Assembly: GCA_003447545.1 (NCBI GenBank) | Contig: DLYX01000409.1 | Location: 1-8,799 of the forward strand | Direction: 5' to 3' | Length of the DNA: 8,799 nucleotides | Origin: Deltaproteobacteria bacterium | GTDB lineage: Bacteria > Desulfobacterota > Binatia > UBA12015 | Shown: one piece after another, positions 1-6,633 of the stretch | Position numbering within the stretch: the first letter of the stretch is position 1 | How the letters are laid out: each line of letters opens with the position of its first letter | Notes under the pieces: generated by a model | Seen by the model: the letters and a program-made list of their open reading frames with translations, nothing else | Database searches by the model: none | Told to the model about the DNA's origin: nothing | Position numbers and translations under genes: made by a program

Positions 1-1
1 C

Positions 2-919
2 GAGCGTTGCCAAAAAGGACAGGGCCGGATTCTTGTCGATGAGCCCAGTCTGGAATTACACGATGCGGACTTCGCTCAGGTCAACATTCGGAGCGGCCGG
101 GGCCAGGTGGATTTGAAAGACGGTGATCTGGACCGCGTAGAACTCGATCGGGGGCTGGTTGTGGAGTTCGACGGCTATCGCCTCGAGAGCACCCGTGGCA
201 CGTACCTGGGCGAGAGTCGTCACATCGTACTCGCCGATGGTGGCTCGGTCGATAGCGCCGTGGTCGACCTTTCCGGCGAATTTATGCTCCTCGATCTCGA
301 GCAAAGTATTGTTGGCGTCGTTGGCAAGGTAGTGACCGAATTTCATCCGGCGGCCTCGCCTGCGGAATCGGATCCCCCGATGGACGGGCCGGAGGTTGCC
401 GGTCCGTTTGGTGCCGACCTTCTACCCGGTATTTCCTTCAGTGACGCCTCGTCGGATGTGACCATCCGTGCCAAGGAGCTGCAGTTCGATATGAAGGCAT
501 CGCGAATTGTCTATCGCGGAAATGTTGAAGTCGAGCAGGGTGACTTTGGCACGCGCTCCGATGAGCTCGAGATTGTCTACGCGGGAGATCCGCAAAGCGG
601 GGAGGCCGTCGCGCTCGACCGCGTTGTCGCTCGCGGTGGCGTCGTGGTTCGACAGAATGATCGGACCGCATGGGGTGATATCGCTGAGTTTCAACAACGG
701 GAGAGAAAAATTCTCCTTTCCGGGAATGCTCGCTTGCAGGAGGGCGATAGCGAAGTCCGGGGCGAGAAACTGACGGTTTTTCTGGACGAAGGCGCCAGCA
801 TCATCGAATCCGAGCCGGGCAGGCGGGTTTCGGCGGTTCTTTTCGAGGACGATTTCGGGGCGCAGGAAGAAAGCGATAAGGAAGCCGGTGAATCTGTGCT
901 ACCTCAAAAACGACCATGA
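2..919 (+). CDS. LptC-LptA fusion, periplasmic LPS-transport protein (5' partial)
   Basis: The reading frame is open to the window edge, so the true start lies upstream; a GTG at 107 is in frame but falls inside conserved sequence. The visible 305 residues form two OstA-like parts. Residues about 10-115 look like the C-terminal beta-jellyroll of LptC, ending in the strands [11 protein letters not shown] and [10 protein letters not shown] Pro/Ala/Asp-rich linker follows (about 116-147). Residues about 150-282 match Lpt[59 protein letters not shown] and RRVSAVLF. In the known system LptC (inner-membrane anchored) hands LPS to LptA, which bridges the periplasm to LptD. Here both appear to be one chain; any N-terminal membrane anchor is outside the window. 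A charged tail (about 283-305) follows. The stop overlaps the lptB start (ATGA), which supports an Lpt role. The LptA part is firm; the LptC assignment is by strand pattern and order. Confidence 0.85.
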   Translation, partial: ERCQKGQGRILVDEPSLELHDADFAQVNIRSGRGQVDLKDGDLDRVELDRGLVVEFDGYRLESTRGTYLGESRHIVLADGGSVDSAVVDLSGEFMLLDLEQSIVGVVGKVVTEFHPAASPAESDPPMDGPEVAGPFGADLLPGISFSDASSDVTIRAKELQFDMKASRIVYRGNVEVEQGDFGTRSDELEIVYAGDPQSGEAVALDRVVARGGVVVRQNDRTAWGDIAEFQQRERKILLSGNARLQEGDSEVRGEKLTVFLDEGASIIESEPGRRVSAVLFEDDFGAQEESDKEAGESVLPQKRP

Positions 920-1674
920 GCGACACTGGCAGAGCAACGGAAGTGGGCGACGCGCCGCAACTTGCGGCGCGTCATCTCCGAAAAGCCTATGGCTCCCGCG
1001 AGGTTCTGCGCGATGTCTCGATCGAGATCACGCCCGGCGAGGTTGTAGGCCTGCTTGGGCCCAACGGTGCCGGCAAGACGACTACTTTTTATTGCGTGGT
1101 CGGATTGACCCGACCGGACGAGGGCTCTGTCGCGCTCGGGGCCGAGGACCTCACGGGATTGCCCATGTTTCAGCGCGCGCGCCATGGCATCAGTTATCTG
1201 CCTCAGGAAGCATCTGTCTTTCGGGGGCTGACAGTTTCCGAGAATATTCAGGCAGTTCTGGAAACTTTGCCTCTTTCTCGGAGCGATCGCCGCCAGCGGC
1301 TGCAGGAGCTTCTCGAGGAACTCTCCATCAGCCATCTCGCAGACACCAAGTCGAGTGCGCTATCGGGGGGGGAACGCCGGCGTCTGGAGATCACACGAGC
1401 TTTGGTGATATCGCCTTCCTTCATCCTGCTCGATGAGCCCTTTGCGGGTATCGATCCAATTGCCGTGATCGATATTCAGAAAATTATCGGTCAACTGAAG
1501 GCTCGCGGTATCGGTGTGCTATTGACCGATCACAACGTTCGGGAGACTCTGGGCATCTGCGATAGAGCATATATTCTCAATGACGGTACGATCCTCGAAG
1601 AGGGGAGCCCTGAAAAAATCGCGAACAGCACCCGCGCGAAAGAAATTTATCTGGGGCACGAATTCCAATTATAA
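916..1674 (+). CDS. lptB: LPS export ABC transporter ATP-binding protein LptB
   Basis: This is the cytoplasmic ATPase of the LptB2FG transporter, which extracts LPS from the inner membrane and drives it along the Lpt bridge. All ABC motifs are present in its 252 residues: Walker [10 protein letters not shown] (48-56), Q-loop in [10 protein letters not shown] (Q97), signature LSGGE (149-153), Walker B FILLDEP (169-175) and H-loop H206. The YLPQEAS segment and [12 protein letters not shown] are diagnostic of LptB among ABC ATPases. The ATG at 916 overlaps the upstream stop as ATGA with no clear ribosome-binding site, so translation is probably coupled to lptCA. This start gives about 12 more N-terminal residues than E. 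coli LptB. GTG at 943 would give a length closer to that, but the ATGA overlap favours 916. A perfect inverted repeat sits in this non-conserved N-terminal stretch. Six bases separate it from rpoN. Confidence 0.96.
   Translation: MSDTGRATEVGDAPQLAARHLRKAYGSREVLRDVSIEITPGEVVGLLGPNGAGKTTTFYCVVGLTRPDEGSVALGAEDLTGLPMFQRARHGISYLPQEASVFRGLTVSENIQAVLETLPLSRSDRRQRLQELLEELSISHLADTKSSALSGGERRRLEITRALVISPSFILLDEPFAGIDPIAVIDIQKIIGQLKARGIGVLLTDHNVRETLGICDRAYILNDGTILEEGSPEKIANSTRAKEIYLGHEFQL
949..973. repeat. Perfect inverted repeat, 12-bp arms, inside the 5' end of lptB
   Basis: Arms GACGCGCCGCAA (949-960) and TTGCGGCGCGTC (962-973) are exact reverse complements around a single central C. As RNA this would fold into a stem of about 10 bp, almost all G-C, with a 5-base loop AACTT. 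It starts 33 bases after the lptB start codon. No T-run follows, so it does not look like an intrinsic terminator. Whether it acts on lptB translation or is chance in GC-rich coding sequence is not known. Confidence 0.7.
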
Positions 1675-1680
1675 GACTCC

Positions 1681-3195
1681 ATGGCTTACGAGCAGAAAAT
1701 TTCCATCTCCGGACGACTCCAGCAATCGCTGGTGATCACGCCCCAGCTCAAGCATGCCATCAAGATTCTCCAGCTTTCTCGTGCGGACCTCGAAACTTTG
1801 GTCACCGAAGAGATGGAGCAAAACCCGACGATTGAGGAACTCGGCGTCGGTCAGGAAGACTTCGAGGCTGAACAGGATTCCCGCACGCCGGATGAACGGG
1901 TCGGGGAGCTGGCTGATCCGGTCACCAACCCGGAGGCTGCCAAGGCTGAAACGCCCGAGCAGGAGCTCTCCCCTGAAGAGTCCCAACTCGGCGATATCAA
2001 TTGGGAGGAGTACCTTTCCGACTACGCGACCAACGCCACGCAAGGGTCGATGAGCGGAGGGGGTGGTGATTGGGACGAGAACCGTTCCGGCATCGAGAAC
2101 ACTCTGGCACGAGCCTCCTCTTTGGCGGATCATCTGACCTGGCAGGTTCGCATGGGCGGCTTCAACGAATCCGACCAAGCGATAGCCGATGTCCTGATCG
2201 GCAACGTGGATGAGCAGGGGTATCTGCGGTTGTCGGTCGATGAGGCTGCTTTCGAGGCCGGCGTGGACACCACCGATGTGGAGTCGGTACTGGGGAGGTT
2301 GCAGGAATTCGATCCTGCAGGTGTTTTCGCTCGAAACCTCAGTGAATGTTTGTCCATCCAGCTGCGCGAGGCGGAATTGCCGGCGGACATCCGCAAGAAT
2401 GCTCTCGCGGTCGTGGATGGTCATCTCGAATTGCTCGAAGCAAAGCGCATCGACAAGCTGGCTCGAGAGTTATCTCTCAGCAAAGACGAAGTCGGCGAGG
2501 CTGTCGAGGTCATTGCCAAACTCGAACCCAAGCCCGGGCGAGATTTTGTTTCGGAAGAACCGCGTTACGTGACACCCGATGTCTACGTCTACAAAATGGA
2601 CGATGAATGGGTCATTCAGCTCAATGACGACGGGCTGCCCAGGCTGCGCGTAAGCAATAGCTACCGACAATTGCTCACCGGAGCCGATAGTGGGGCCGAG
2701 GCCAAATCCTATATCCGAGAAAAACTTTCTGCAGCGCAGTGGTTGATCAAGAGCATCGACCAGCGACAAAGCACCTTGAAGCGAGTCACAGCATCGATCG
2801 TCGGGTTCCAGAGAGATTTTCTCGAAGAGGGAGTCCGAGCTCTTCGTCCGCTCGTATTGAAGGATGTGGCCGCGGATATCGGGATGCATGAGTCGACAGT
2901 GAGTCGAGCCACCTCCAATAAATACGTCCACACTCCTCAGGGTACCCTGGAGCTTAAATACTTCTTTACCTCGAGTATTAAATCCGCGGGTGGTGGCGAA
3001 GGCGTCTCGGCCGAATCTGTCAAGGAGAAGATTCGCAAGATCGTTGAAACAGAAGATCCCAGACGCCCCCACAGCGACCAGCATATTGCGTCGAGTCTGG
3101 CTGTGGAGGGTGTTGATATTGCGCGCCGCACGGTTGCCAAATATCGGGAGCTCATGGGAATTCTTCCCTCGTCCAAACGGAGGCATATGAAATGA
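1681..3195 (+). CDS. rpoN: RNA polymerase sigma-54 factor RpoN
   Basis: Sigma-54 directs RNA polymerase to -24/-12 promoters that need AAA+ enhancer-binding activators. The 504-residue product shows the whole family layout. Region I is at 1-50, with the Gln/Leu-rich pattern LVITPQLKHAIKILQLSR followed by EEMEQNP. An acidic region II spans roughly 52-135. The core-binding domain covers about 140-330. A helix-turn-helix segment lies around 393-412 (LKDVAADIGMHESTVSRAT). The C-terminal RpoN box ARRTVAKYRE is at 481-490 and reads the -24 element. Length is normal. ATG 1681 is six bases after the lptB stop with a weak upstream Shine-Dalgarno; homology begins right at the start (residues about 3-8), which supports it. 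The lptB-rpoN-hpf-ptsN order is conserved across many proteobacteria. No sigma-54 promoter is visible within the operon. Confidence 0.98.
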   Translation: MAYEQKISISGRLQQSLVITPQLKHAIKILQLSRADLETLVTEEMEQNPTIEELGVGQEDFEAEQDSRTPDERVGELADPVTNPEAAKAETPEQELSPEESQLGDINWEEYLSDYATNATQGSMSGGGGDWDENRSGIENTLARASSLADHLTWQVRMGGFNESDQAIADVLIGNVDEQGYLRLSVDEAAFEAGVDTTDVESVLGRLQEFDPAGVFARNLSECLSIQLREAELPADIRKNALAVVDGHLELLEAKRIDKLARELSLSKDEVGEAVEVIAKLEPKPGRDFVSEEPRYVTPDVYVYKMDDEWVIQLNDDGLPRLRVSNSYRQLLTGADSGAEAKSYIREKLSAAQWLIKSIDQRQSTLKRVTASIVGFQRDFLEEGVRALRPLVLKDVAADIGMHESTVSRATSNKYVHTPQGTLELKYFFTSSIKSAGGGEGVSAESVKEKIRKIVETEDPRRPHSDQHIASSLAVEGVDIARRTVAKYRELMGILPSSKRRHMK

Positions 3196-3533
3196 ACAGC
3201 AACGAAGTCCCTGTCAGTATTACGTTTCGTCACCTGGATTCGACCGATGCCATTCGCGAACATCTGGAAAAAAAATTATCGCACGTGCTGGAGCATATCC
3301 CTGCGGCAACCGATGTTCACGTGATTCTAGGCGCCGAGATCCACCACCATCGAAAGACTTGCGAGATTGTTGTGCACGCAAGCCACACGCAATTGACGGC
3401 TCATGATGAGGAACAGGATCTATATGCCGCGATTGATCGCGCCACAGCGAAGCTGGATGCTCAGGCGCGAAAATTGAAGGGTCGTGTCGTCAAGGAAGCA
3501 CGACGCAGCAGCAGTTCGCGCAAGGCGAGCTGA
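3192..3533 (+). CDS. hpf: Ribosome hibernation promoting factor, short form (HPF/YfiA family)
   Basis: A 113-residue member of the sigma-54 modulation/S30EA family, which binds the small ribosomal subunit in the decoding region and silences ribosomes in stationary phase. The beta-alpha-beta-beta-beta-alpha pattern is visible: VSITFRHLDSTDAIREHLEKK, then VHVILGAEIHHHRKTCEIVVHA, TAHDEEQDLYAAIDRATAKLD and KLKG. It ends in a basic Ser/Arg/Lys tail (about 101-113) and has no C-terminal dimerisation domain, so it is the short type that would need a partner such as RMF, or act otherwise, to dimerise ribosomes. GGAGG at 3179-3183, eight bases before the ATG, is a strong ribosome-binding site and decides the start. 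The ATG overlaps the rpoN stop (ATGA). Confidence 0.95.
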   Translation: MNSNEVPVSITFRHLDSTDAIREHLEKKLSHVLEHIPAATDVHVILGAEIHHHRKTCEIVVHASHTQLTAHDEEQDLYAAIDRATAKLDAQARKLKGRVVKEARRSSSSRKAS

Positions 3534-3557
3534 GTACAACTCCTTTAGAGCCTCCAC

Positions 3558-4016
3558 ATGACAGTCTCTGATTTACTGGCCGAGGAGAGAATTCTTCCGG
3601 ATCTTGTTGGGGCCAACAAGACAGAAGTCCTGGTCGAATTGTCGAGGTTGATGGTGCCCTCTCTCCCGGAGGTGAAGGAGGAGACGATTCTGAAGGTTAT
3701 TCAGGAGCGGGAGGACCTGAACAGCACTGCGATCGGTAGCGGGGTAGCTCTGCCGCACGGTCGTTTGCCGGGGCTGGCGGAGGTGATGGTCGGCTTCGCC
3801 CGAACGCGCACGGGTGTGGATTTCGAGTCACTCGATGGCGGCGCTACACATTTATTTTTCGTGCTTCTGGCCCCGGACGATTCGGCGGCGAAGCATTTAA
3901 AAGCGTTGGCGAGTATCTCACGATTGTTGATGGATGACGAATTTCGATCCGATCTCCTTCTCGCTCCGGAGTGCGAAATTCTGAACCTGATTCGTACGCG
4001 GGACGGAGAGGCTTGA
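3558..4016 (+). CDS. ptsN: PTS EIIA-Ntr type regulatory protein PtsN
   Basis: A 152-residue fructose/nitrogen-type EIIA domain. The phosphorylatable histidine is H67 in the motif GVALPHGR (62-69), preceded by the characteristic STAIGSG and followed by a VDFESLDG segment and the strand HLFFVLLAP (about 98-106). In the nitrogen PTS this protein takes phosphate from an HPr/NPr and regulates partners (potassium transport, sigma-54-linked metabolism and others in enterics) rather than importing sugar. No EIIB or EIIC domain is fused or nearby, so a regulatory role is inferred here too. It starts 24 bases after hpf; the upstream sequence has only a poor Shine-Dalgarno match, but homology begins within the first few residues. 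It is directly followed by hprK, which is common in deltaproteobacteria. Confidence 0.95.
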   Translation: MTVSDLLAEERILPDLVGANKTEVLVELSRLMVPSLPEVKEETILKVIQEREDLNSTAIGSGVALPHGRLPGLAEVMVGFARTRTGVDFESLDGGATHLFFVLLAPDDSAAKHLKALASISRLLMDDEFRSDLLLAPECEILNLIRTRDGEA

Positions 4017-4020
4017 ATTG

Positions 4021-4965
4021 ATGAAGGTTTCGGTGCGAGAACTCGCGGAGCTCCGCCCGCAACTCAAGGCCCGCCTGCTCGCGGGCGGGCAGGGTATGGA
4101 TCGATTGATCCAGGCTCCGCGCATCCAGAAGCCGGCACTGGCGCTGGCAGGCTATCTGGACCAGCTCCATCCGGGCCGAGTGCAATTGCTCGGAAACGCC
4201 GAGATCGGATATTTGCGACGGCTCGAGAAAAAGGCAGCGGAAGAAGCTGTCGAAGCTCTGTGTGAGTCGGAAATCTCCTGCATCGTTGTCTGCAACAAGA
4301 ACCTCGTCCCGGAGTCTCTCCGTCGCGGTTGCTCGAAGCACGATGTCCCTCTGTTTTTATCAGAGCGTCGGACGGCGACGGTCATCCGCTCGATCCATTC
4401 ATGGCTAGAGGATCGCTTTGCCCCGCAAACAACAGTGCACGGCGTTTTGCTGCGGGTGACTGGATTGGGGATTCTGCTCACGGGCAAAAGCGGGATCGGC
4501 AAGAGCGAGGCCGCGCTCGCCCTGCTCAATCGTGGCCACCGTCTGGTCGCAGACGATGTGGTGCTCCTGCGCGAGGCACCTCCGGGCGTCCTGAAGGGTC
4601 ATGCCCCCGAGGAATTGCGGCACCATATAGAGATCCGTGGTCTGGGCGTATTGAACGTCGCCGAGCTCTTCGGGACGCTGGCGACCCGGGAGGAGACTCC
4701 CGTAGACCTGGCCATCGAGTTCACCGACTCCGCGGGTCTGTCGGAGTCTGACCGGCTCGGCATTGAGGATCGAACGGTCAATTTCCTCGGCGTCGAAATT
4801 CCCTTTTTACAGATACAGTTGCGGCCTGGTCGTGACATCGCCACTCTGGTGGAAGTGGCGGCACGGAATCAGCATCTCAAGTCCAGAGGAATCCATGGAG
4901 CCCGACGATTCGTCGCGGCGATGGATCGGAACTTGCGCCGAGCGGCGGGGCGGAAAAGCGAATGA
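4021..4965 (+). CDS. hprK: HPr kinase/phosphorylase
   Basis: A bifunctional enzyme that phosphorylates HPr on Ser46 with ATP or pyrophosphate and removes that phosphate again. The N-terminal domain (about 1-125) precedes a catalytic domain with H140 (in VHGVLLRVTGLG), P-loop GKSGIGKS (155-162), the acidic pair D178-D179 in LVADDVVLL, the family signature IEIRGLGVLNV (203-213) and the late RPGRDIATLVEVAA segment (268-281). Length 314 is typical. I chose ATG 4021, with GGAGAGG at about 4004-4010 upstream; an in-frame TTG at 4018 directly before it is possible but less likely. It lies four bases after the ptsN stop, and its own stop overlaps the rapZ start (ATGA). Its substrate HPr is two genes downstream and keeps the Ser46 site, so the pair should work together. 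Confidence 0.96.
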   Translation: MKVSVRELAELRPQLKARLLAGGQGMDRLIQAPRIQKPALALAGYLDQLHPGRVQLLGNAEIGYLRRLEKKAAEEAVEALCESEISCIVVCNKNLVPESLRRGCSKHDVPLFLSERRTATVIRSIHSWLEDRFAPQTTVHGVLLRVTGLGILLTGKSGIGKSEAALALLNRGHRLVADDVVLLREAPPGVLKGHAPEELRHHIEIRGLGVLNVAELFGTLATREETPVDLAIEFTDSAGLSESDRLGIEDRTVNFLGVEIPFLQIQLRPGRDIATLVEVAARNQHLKSRGIHGARRFVAAMDRNLRRAAGRKSE

Positions 4966-5819
4966 AGGGCCAATTACGGATAGCTCTGGTCACCGGGCTC
5001 TCGGGCTCGGGTAAAAGTACCGCGATCAACGCACTGGAGGACCTCGGGTACTATTGTATTGATAATCTCCCGCCGGAGCTCATCGCGAGGTTTGCCGAGC
5101 TTTGTGAAGGCAGCGAGGAGATTTCGAAGATCGCGCTGGGTGTGGATTCACGGGGACGTGAATTTCTTGAAGAGCTGCAACCAGCGCTGGATGCGCTTGA
5201 GGCCGGTGGCTACCGAGCCGAGGTCCTTTACCTCGAAGCCGGTGATGATGTTCTGGTGAGGCGCTTCAGTGAAACGAGGCGTCCCCATCCGCTGGCCGAC
5301 GGTAGTGACGTCAAGGCCGGGATTCGACGGGAGCGTGAGTTGCTCGCACCGTTGCGAGGTCGGGCCAGCCGAGTTTTGGACACGGGAGCATTGACCGGAC
5401 ACGAATTACGTCGGTCGGTCCGCGAGCTTTATGGTGACGAGGTCGTTGCGGGAGCGCTGCAGTTGAACCTTCTCTCGTTCGGGTTCAAATACGGTGTGCC
5501 GGCGGACGCCGATATCGTATGGGATGTGCGCTTTCTGCCGAACCCCTTTTATGTTCCGGAGCTTCGTGAAAAGACCGGCCTGAACAAGGATGTATCCGAC
5601 TACGTTCTCGCAAGTGAGGGAGCAATTCGCTTTGCGCAATTGGCTTGGGAGTATCTTGAATTTACGCTGCCCCTATATGAACGTGAAGGAAAGAGTTATC
5701 TCACCGTGGCAATCGGGTGCACGGGTGGCCATCATCGATCGGTGACTTTGGTCGAGAAACTTGGCAAGATGTTGGAAGCCGAGGAAATCGGAGCGGTGCT
5801 GCGTCATCGTGATGTGTAA
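4962..5819 (+). CDS. rapZ: RapZ/YvcJ family nucleotide-binding protein
   Basis: A 285-residue P-loop protein. The N-terminal nucleotide-binding part has Walker A GLSGSGKST (12-20), the family motif YYCIDNLPPELI (30-41) and a Walker B-like ALGVDSRG (58-65). The C-terminal domain carries NLLSFGFKYGVP (169-180), ADIVWDVRFLPNPFY (183-197), and the anion-binding GCTGGHHRSV (252-261). In E. coli RapZ senses glucosamine-6-phosphate and adapts small RNA GlmZ for RNase E cleavage to control glmS; in Bacillus YvcJ has GTPase activity and affects competence. What it does here is unknown, since no GlmZ-like RNA or glmS is in view. The ATG overlaps the hprK stop (ATGA). Its fixed place between hprK and the EIIA/HPr genes suggests a link between PTS state and cell-wall precursor supply. 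Confidence 0.96.
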   Translation: MKGQLRIALVTGLSGSGKSTAINALEDLGYYCIDNLPPELIARFAELCEGSEEISKIALGVDSRGREFLEELQPALDALEAGGYRAEVLYLEAGDDVLVRRFSETRRPHPLADGSDVKAGIRRERELLAPLRGRASRVLDTGALTGHELRRSVRELYGDEVVAGALQLNLLSFGFKYGVPADADIVWDVRFLPNPFYVPELREKTGLNKDVSDYVLASEGAIRFAQLAWEYLEFTLPLYEREGKSYLTVAIGCTGGHHRSVTLVEKLGKMLEAEEIGAVLRHRDV

Positions 5820-5844
5820 CGTCAATGAGATTGCGAGCAGAACC

Positions 5845-6300
5845 ATGAGCATGTTCAAAACCGAAAGTCAGGAAGCGTTGGTCGGCGTGGTGGTCGTGGG
5901 GCATGGACGCCTTGCTCTGGAAATGGTGGAGACCCTGTCGTCGGTGGTCGGCCCGTTGGCCGGGGTGCAAGCCGTGGTCTACCAGATGGATGCCGATCCC
6001 GAAGAGATCCAGAAATCTCTCCGGACTGCCGTCGATAACGTGGATACCGGAGCTGGTGCGATTATCTTTACGGATATGTTGGGAGATACAGCCTGTAACG
6101 CCAGCATGCATGTTGCTGCGGACCGGCAACATGTCGAGGTGCTGGCCGGGGTGAATATGCCGATGTTGATCAAGTTGACGACCGCAAGGATGGAGATGCG
6201 GTCCGCTCCAGATTTGGCCGGCTTCATCCGCCGCTACGGCCAGGATCATATTTTCTGGCCGACCGGAGACCGCTCCCTTCAGGCAGGGGCCGGGTGTTGA
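5845..6300 (+). CDS. PTS mannose-family EIIA domain protein
   Basis: A stand-alone EIIA of the mannose/sorbose superfamily, 151 residues from ATG 5845. The active-site histidine is H20 in VGVVVVGHGRLALEMV. Other family features are AVVYQMDADPEEIQ, GAIIFTDMLGDTACNASM (counterpart of the D-x-x-G-G-S-P-x-N loop) and VLAGVNMPMLIKL. There is no fused EIIB and no EIIC/EIID permease nearby, so it probably acts as a regulatory phosphate acceptor from HPr, as proposed for the same gene in other deltaproteobacteria. In-frame alternatives are ATG 5851 and ATG 5812; 5812 would overlap the rapZ stop and add 11 residues outside the family's normal start. No strong Shine-Dalgarno decides between them. The C-terminal tail after the EIIA fold is short and Trp/Gly-containing. 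It overlaps the next gene. Confidence 0.9.
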   Translation: MSMFKTESQEALVGVVVVGHGRLALEMVETLSSVVGPLAGVQAVVYQMDADPEEIQKSLRTAVDNVDTGAGAIIFTDMLGDTACNASMHVAADRQHVEVLAGVNMPMLIKLTTARMEMRSAPDLAGFIRRYGQDHIFWPTGDRSLQAGAGC

Positions 6301-6563
6301 CGCGTTCTTATGACATTGTGAACCGACTCGGGCTTCATGCGCGCGCGGCGGCACAACTGGTGCAGTTGGCCTCTGGTTTCGCCGCGGAATTGAGCCTTCG
6401 CAAAGACGACCAGAGCGTGAACGGCAAGAGCATCATGGGCGTCATGATGCTTGCCGCTGGGCAGGGGTCGGTGGTTGAAGCGACCGCCGAGGGCGAAGAC
6501 GCCAGCGAAATGCTCGATGCTCTGGGGATCCTGATCGAAGCTAAATTCAACGAGGACCGCTGA
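6294..6563 (+). CDS. Phosphocarrier protein HPr
   Basis: An 89-residue HPr. H15 in GLHARAA (13-19) is the Enzyme I phosphorylation site, with R17 next to it, and S46 in NGKSIMGVMML (43-53) is the HPr kinase site. Both fall at the canonical residue numbers, which supports the GTG start at 6294. TTG at 6297 is a weaker option. The start lies inside the last codons of the EIIA gene, with the G-rich AGGCAGGGG just upstream as a likely ribosome-binding site. S46 and its surrounding sequence match the HprK-regulated HPr type rather than NPr of enterics, consistent with hprK in the same operon. It should donate phosphate to PtsN and the adjoining EIIA. Enzyme I is not downstream; the next gene is convergent. 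The usual symbol ptsH is avoided because no sugar PTS is linked. Confidence 0.95.
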   Translation: MLTRSYDIVNRLGLHARAAAQLVQLASGFAAELSLRKDDQSVNGKSIMGVMMLAAGQGSVVEATAEGEDASEMLDALGILIEAKFNEDR

Positions 6564-6587
6564 GACTCTCGGGATACTCCTGCTGTT

Positions 6588-6606
6588 CTTCGGACCGCTT
6601 CCGAAG
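6588..6606. terminator. Possible bidirectional terminator hairpin between HPr and hemW
   Basis: CTTCGGA (6588-6594) and TCCGAAG (6600-6606) form a perfect 7-bp stem with loop CCGCT, in the 70-base gap between the two convergent genes. Neither side has a T-run, so it is not a textbook intrinsic terminator. Position is the main support. The rest of the gap shows nothing recognisable. Confidence 0.4.
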
Positions 6607-6633
6607 GCTGCTCGCGTCGAGGGCTTGTCGTTC

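Noticed and set aside
107..919. GTG at 107 as the start of the first gene
   Set aside because: The same frame is open to the window edge and the upstream residues fit the LptC-like domain, so the gene is truncated by the window and does not start there.
1669..2424. 251-residue minus-strand frame across the start of rpoN
   Set aside because: It lies opposite a strongly conserved sigma-54 gene and has no recognisable motif; it is a codon-bias shadow. The same holds for the 238-residue minus-strand frame at 2470-3186.
3534..3557. Possible promoter or terminator between hpf and ptsN
   Set aside because: The 24-base gap has no hairpin, no T-run and no convincing -10/-35 pair, so it is treated as an ordinary intra-operon spacer.
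4069..4090. GC-rich hairpin GCCCGCC / GGCGGGC early in hprK, with the palindrome GCGGAGCTCCGC at 4045-4056 beside it
   Set aside because: The arms are short (7 bp and a 12-base palindrome) in GC-rich coding sequence with codons that fit hprK, so chance explains them. They are less striking than the lptB repeat.
5761..5844. N-terminal extension of the EIIA gene from ATG 5761
   Set aside because: It would run 59 bases inside rapZ in another frame and add 28 residues with no family similarity; the EIIA fold begins just after ATG 5845.
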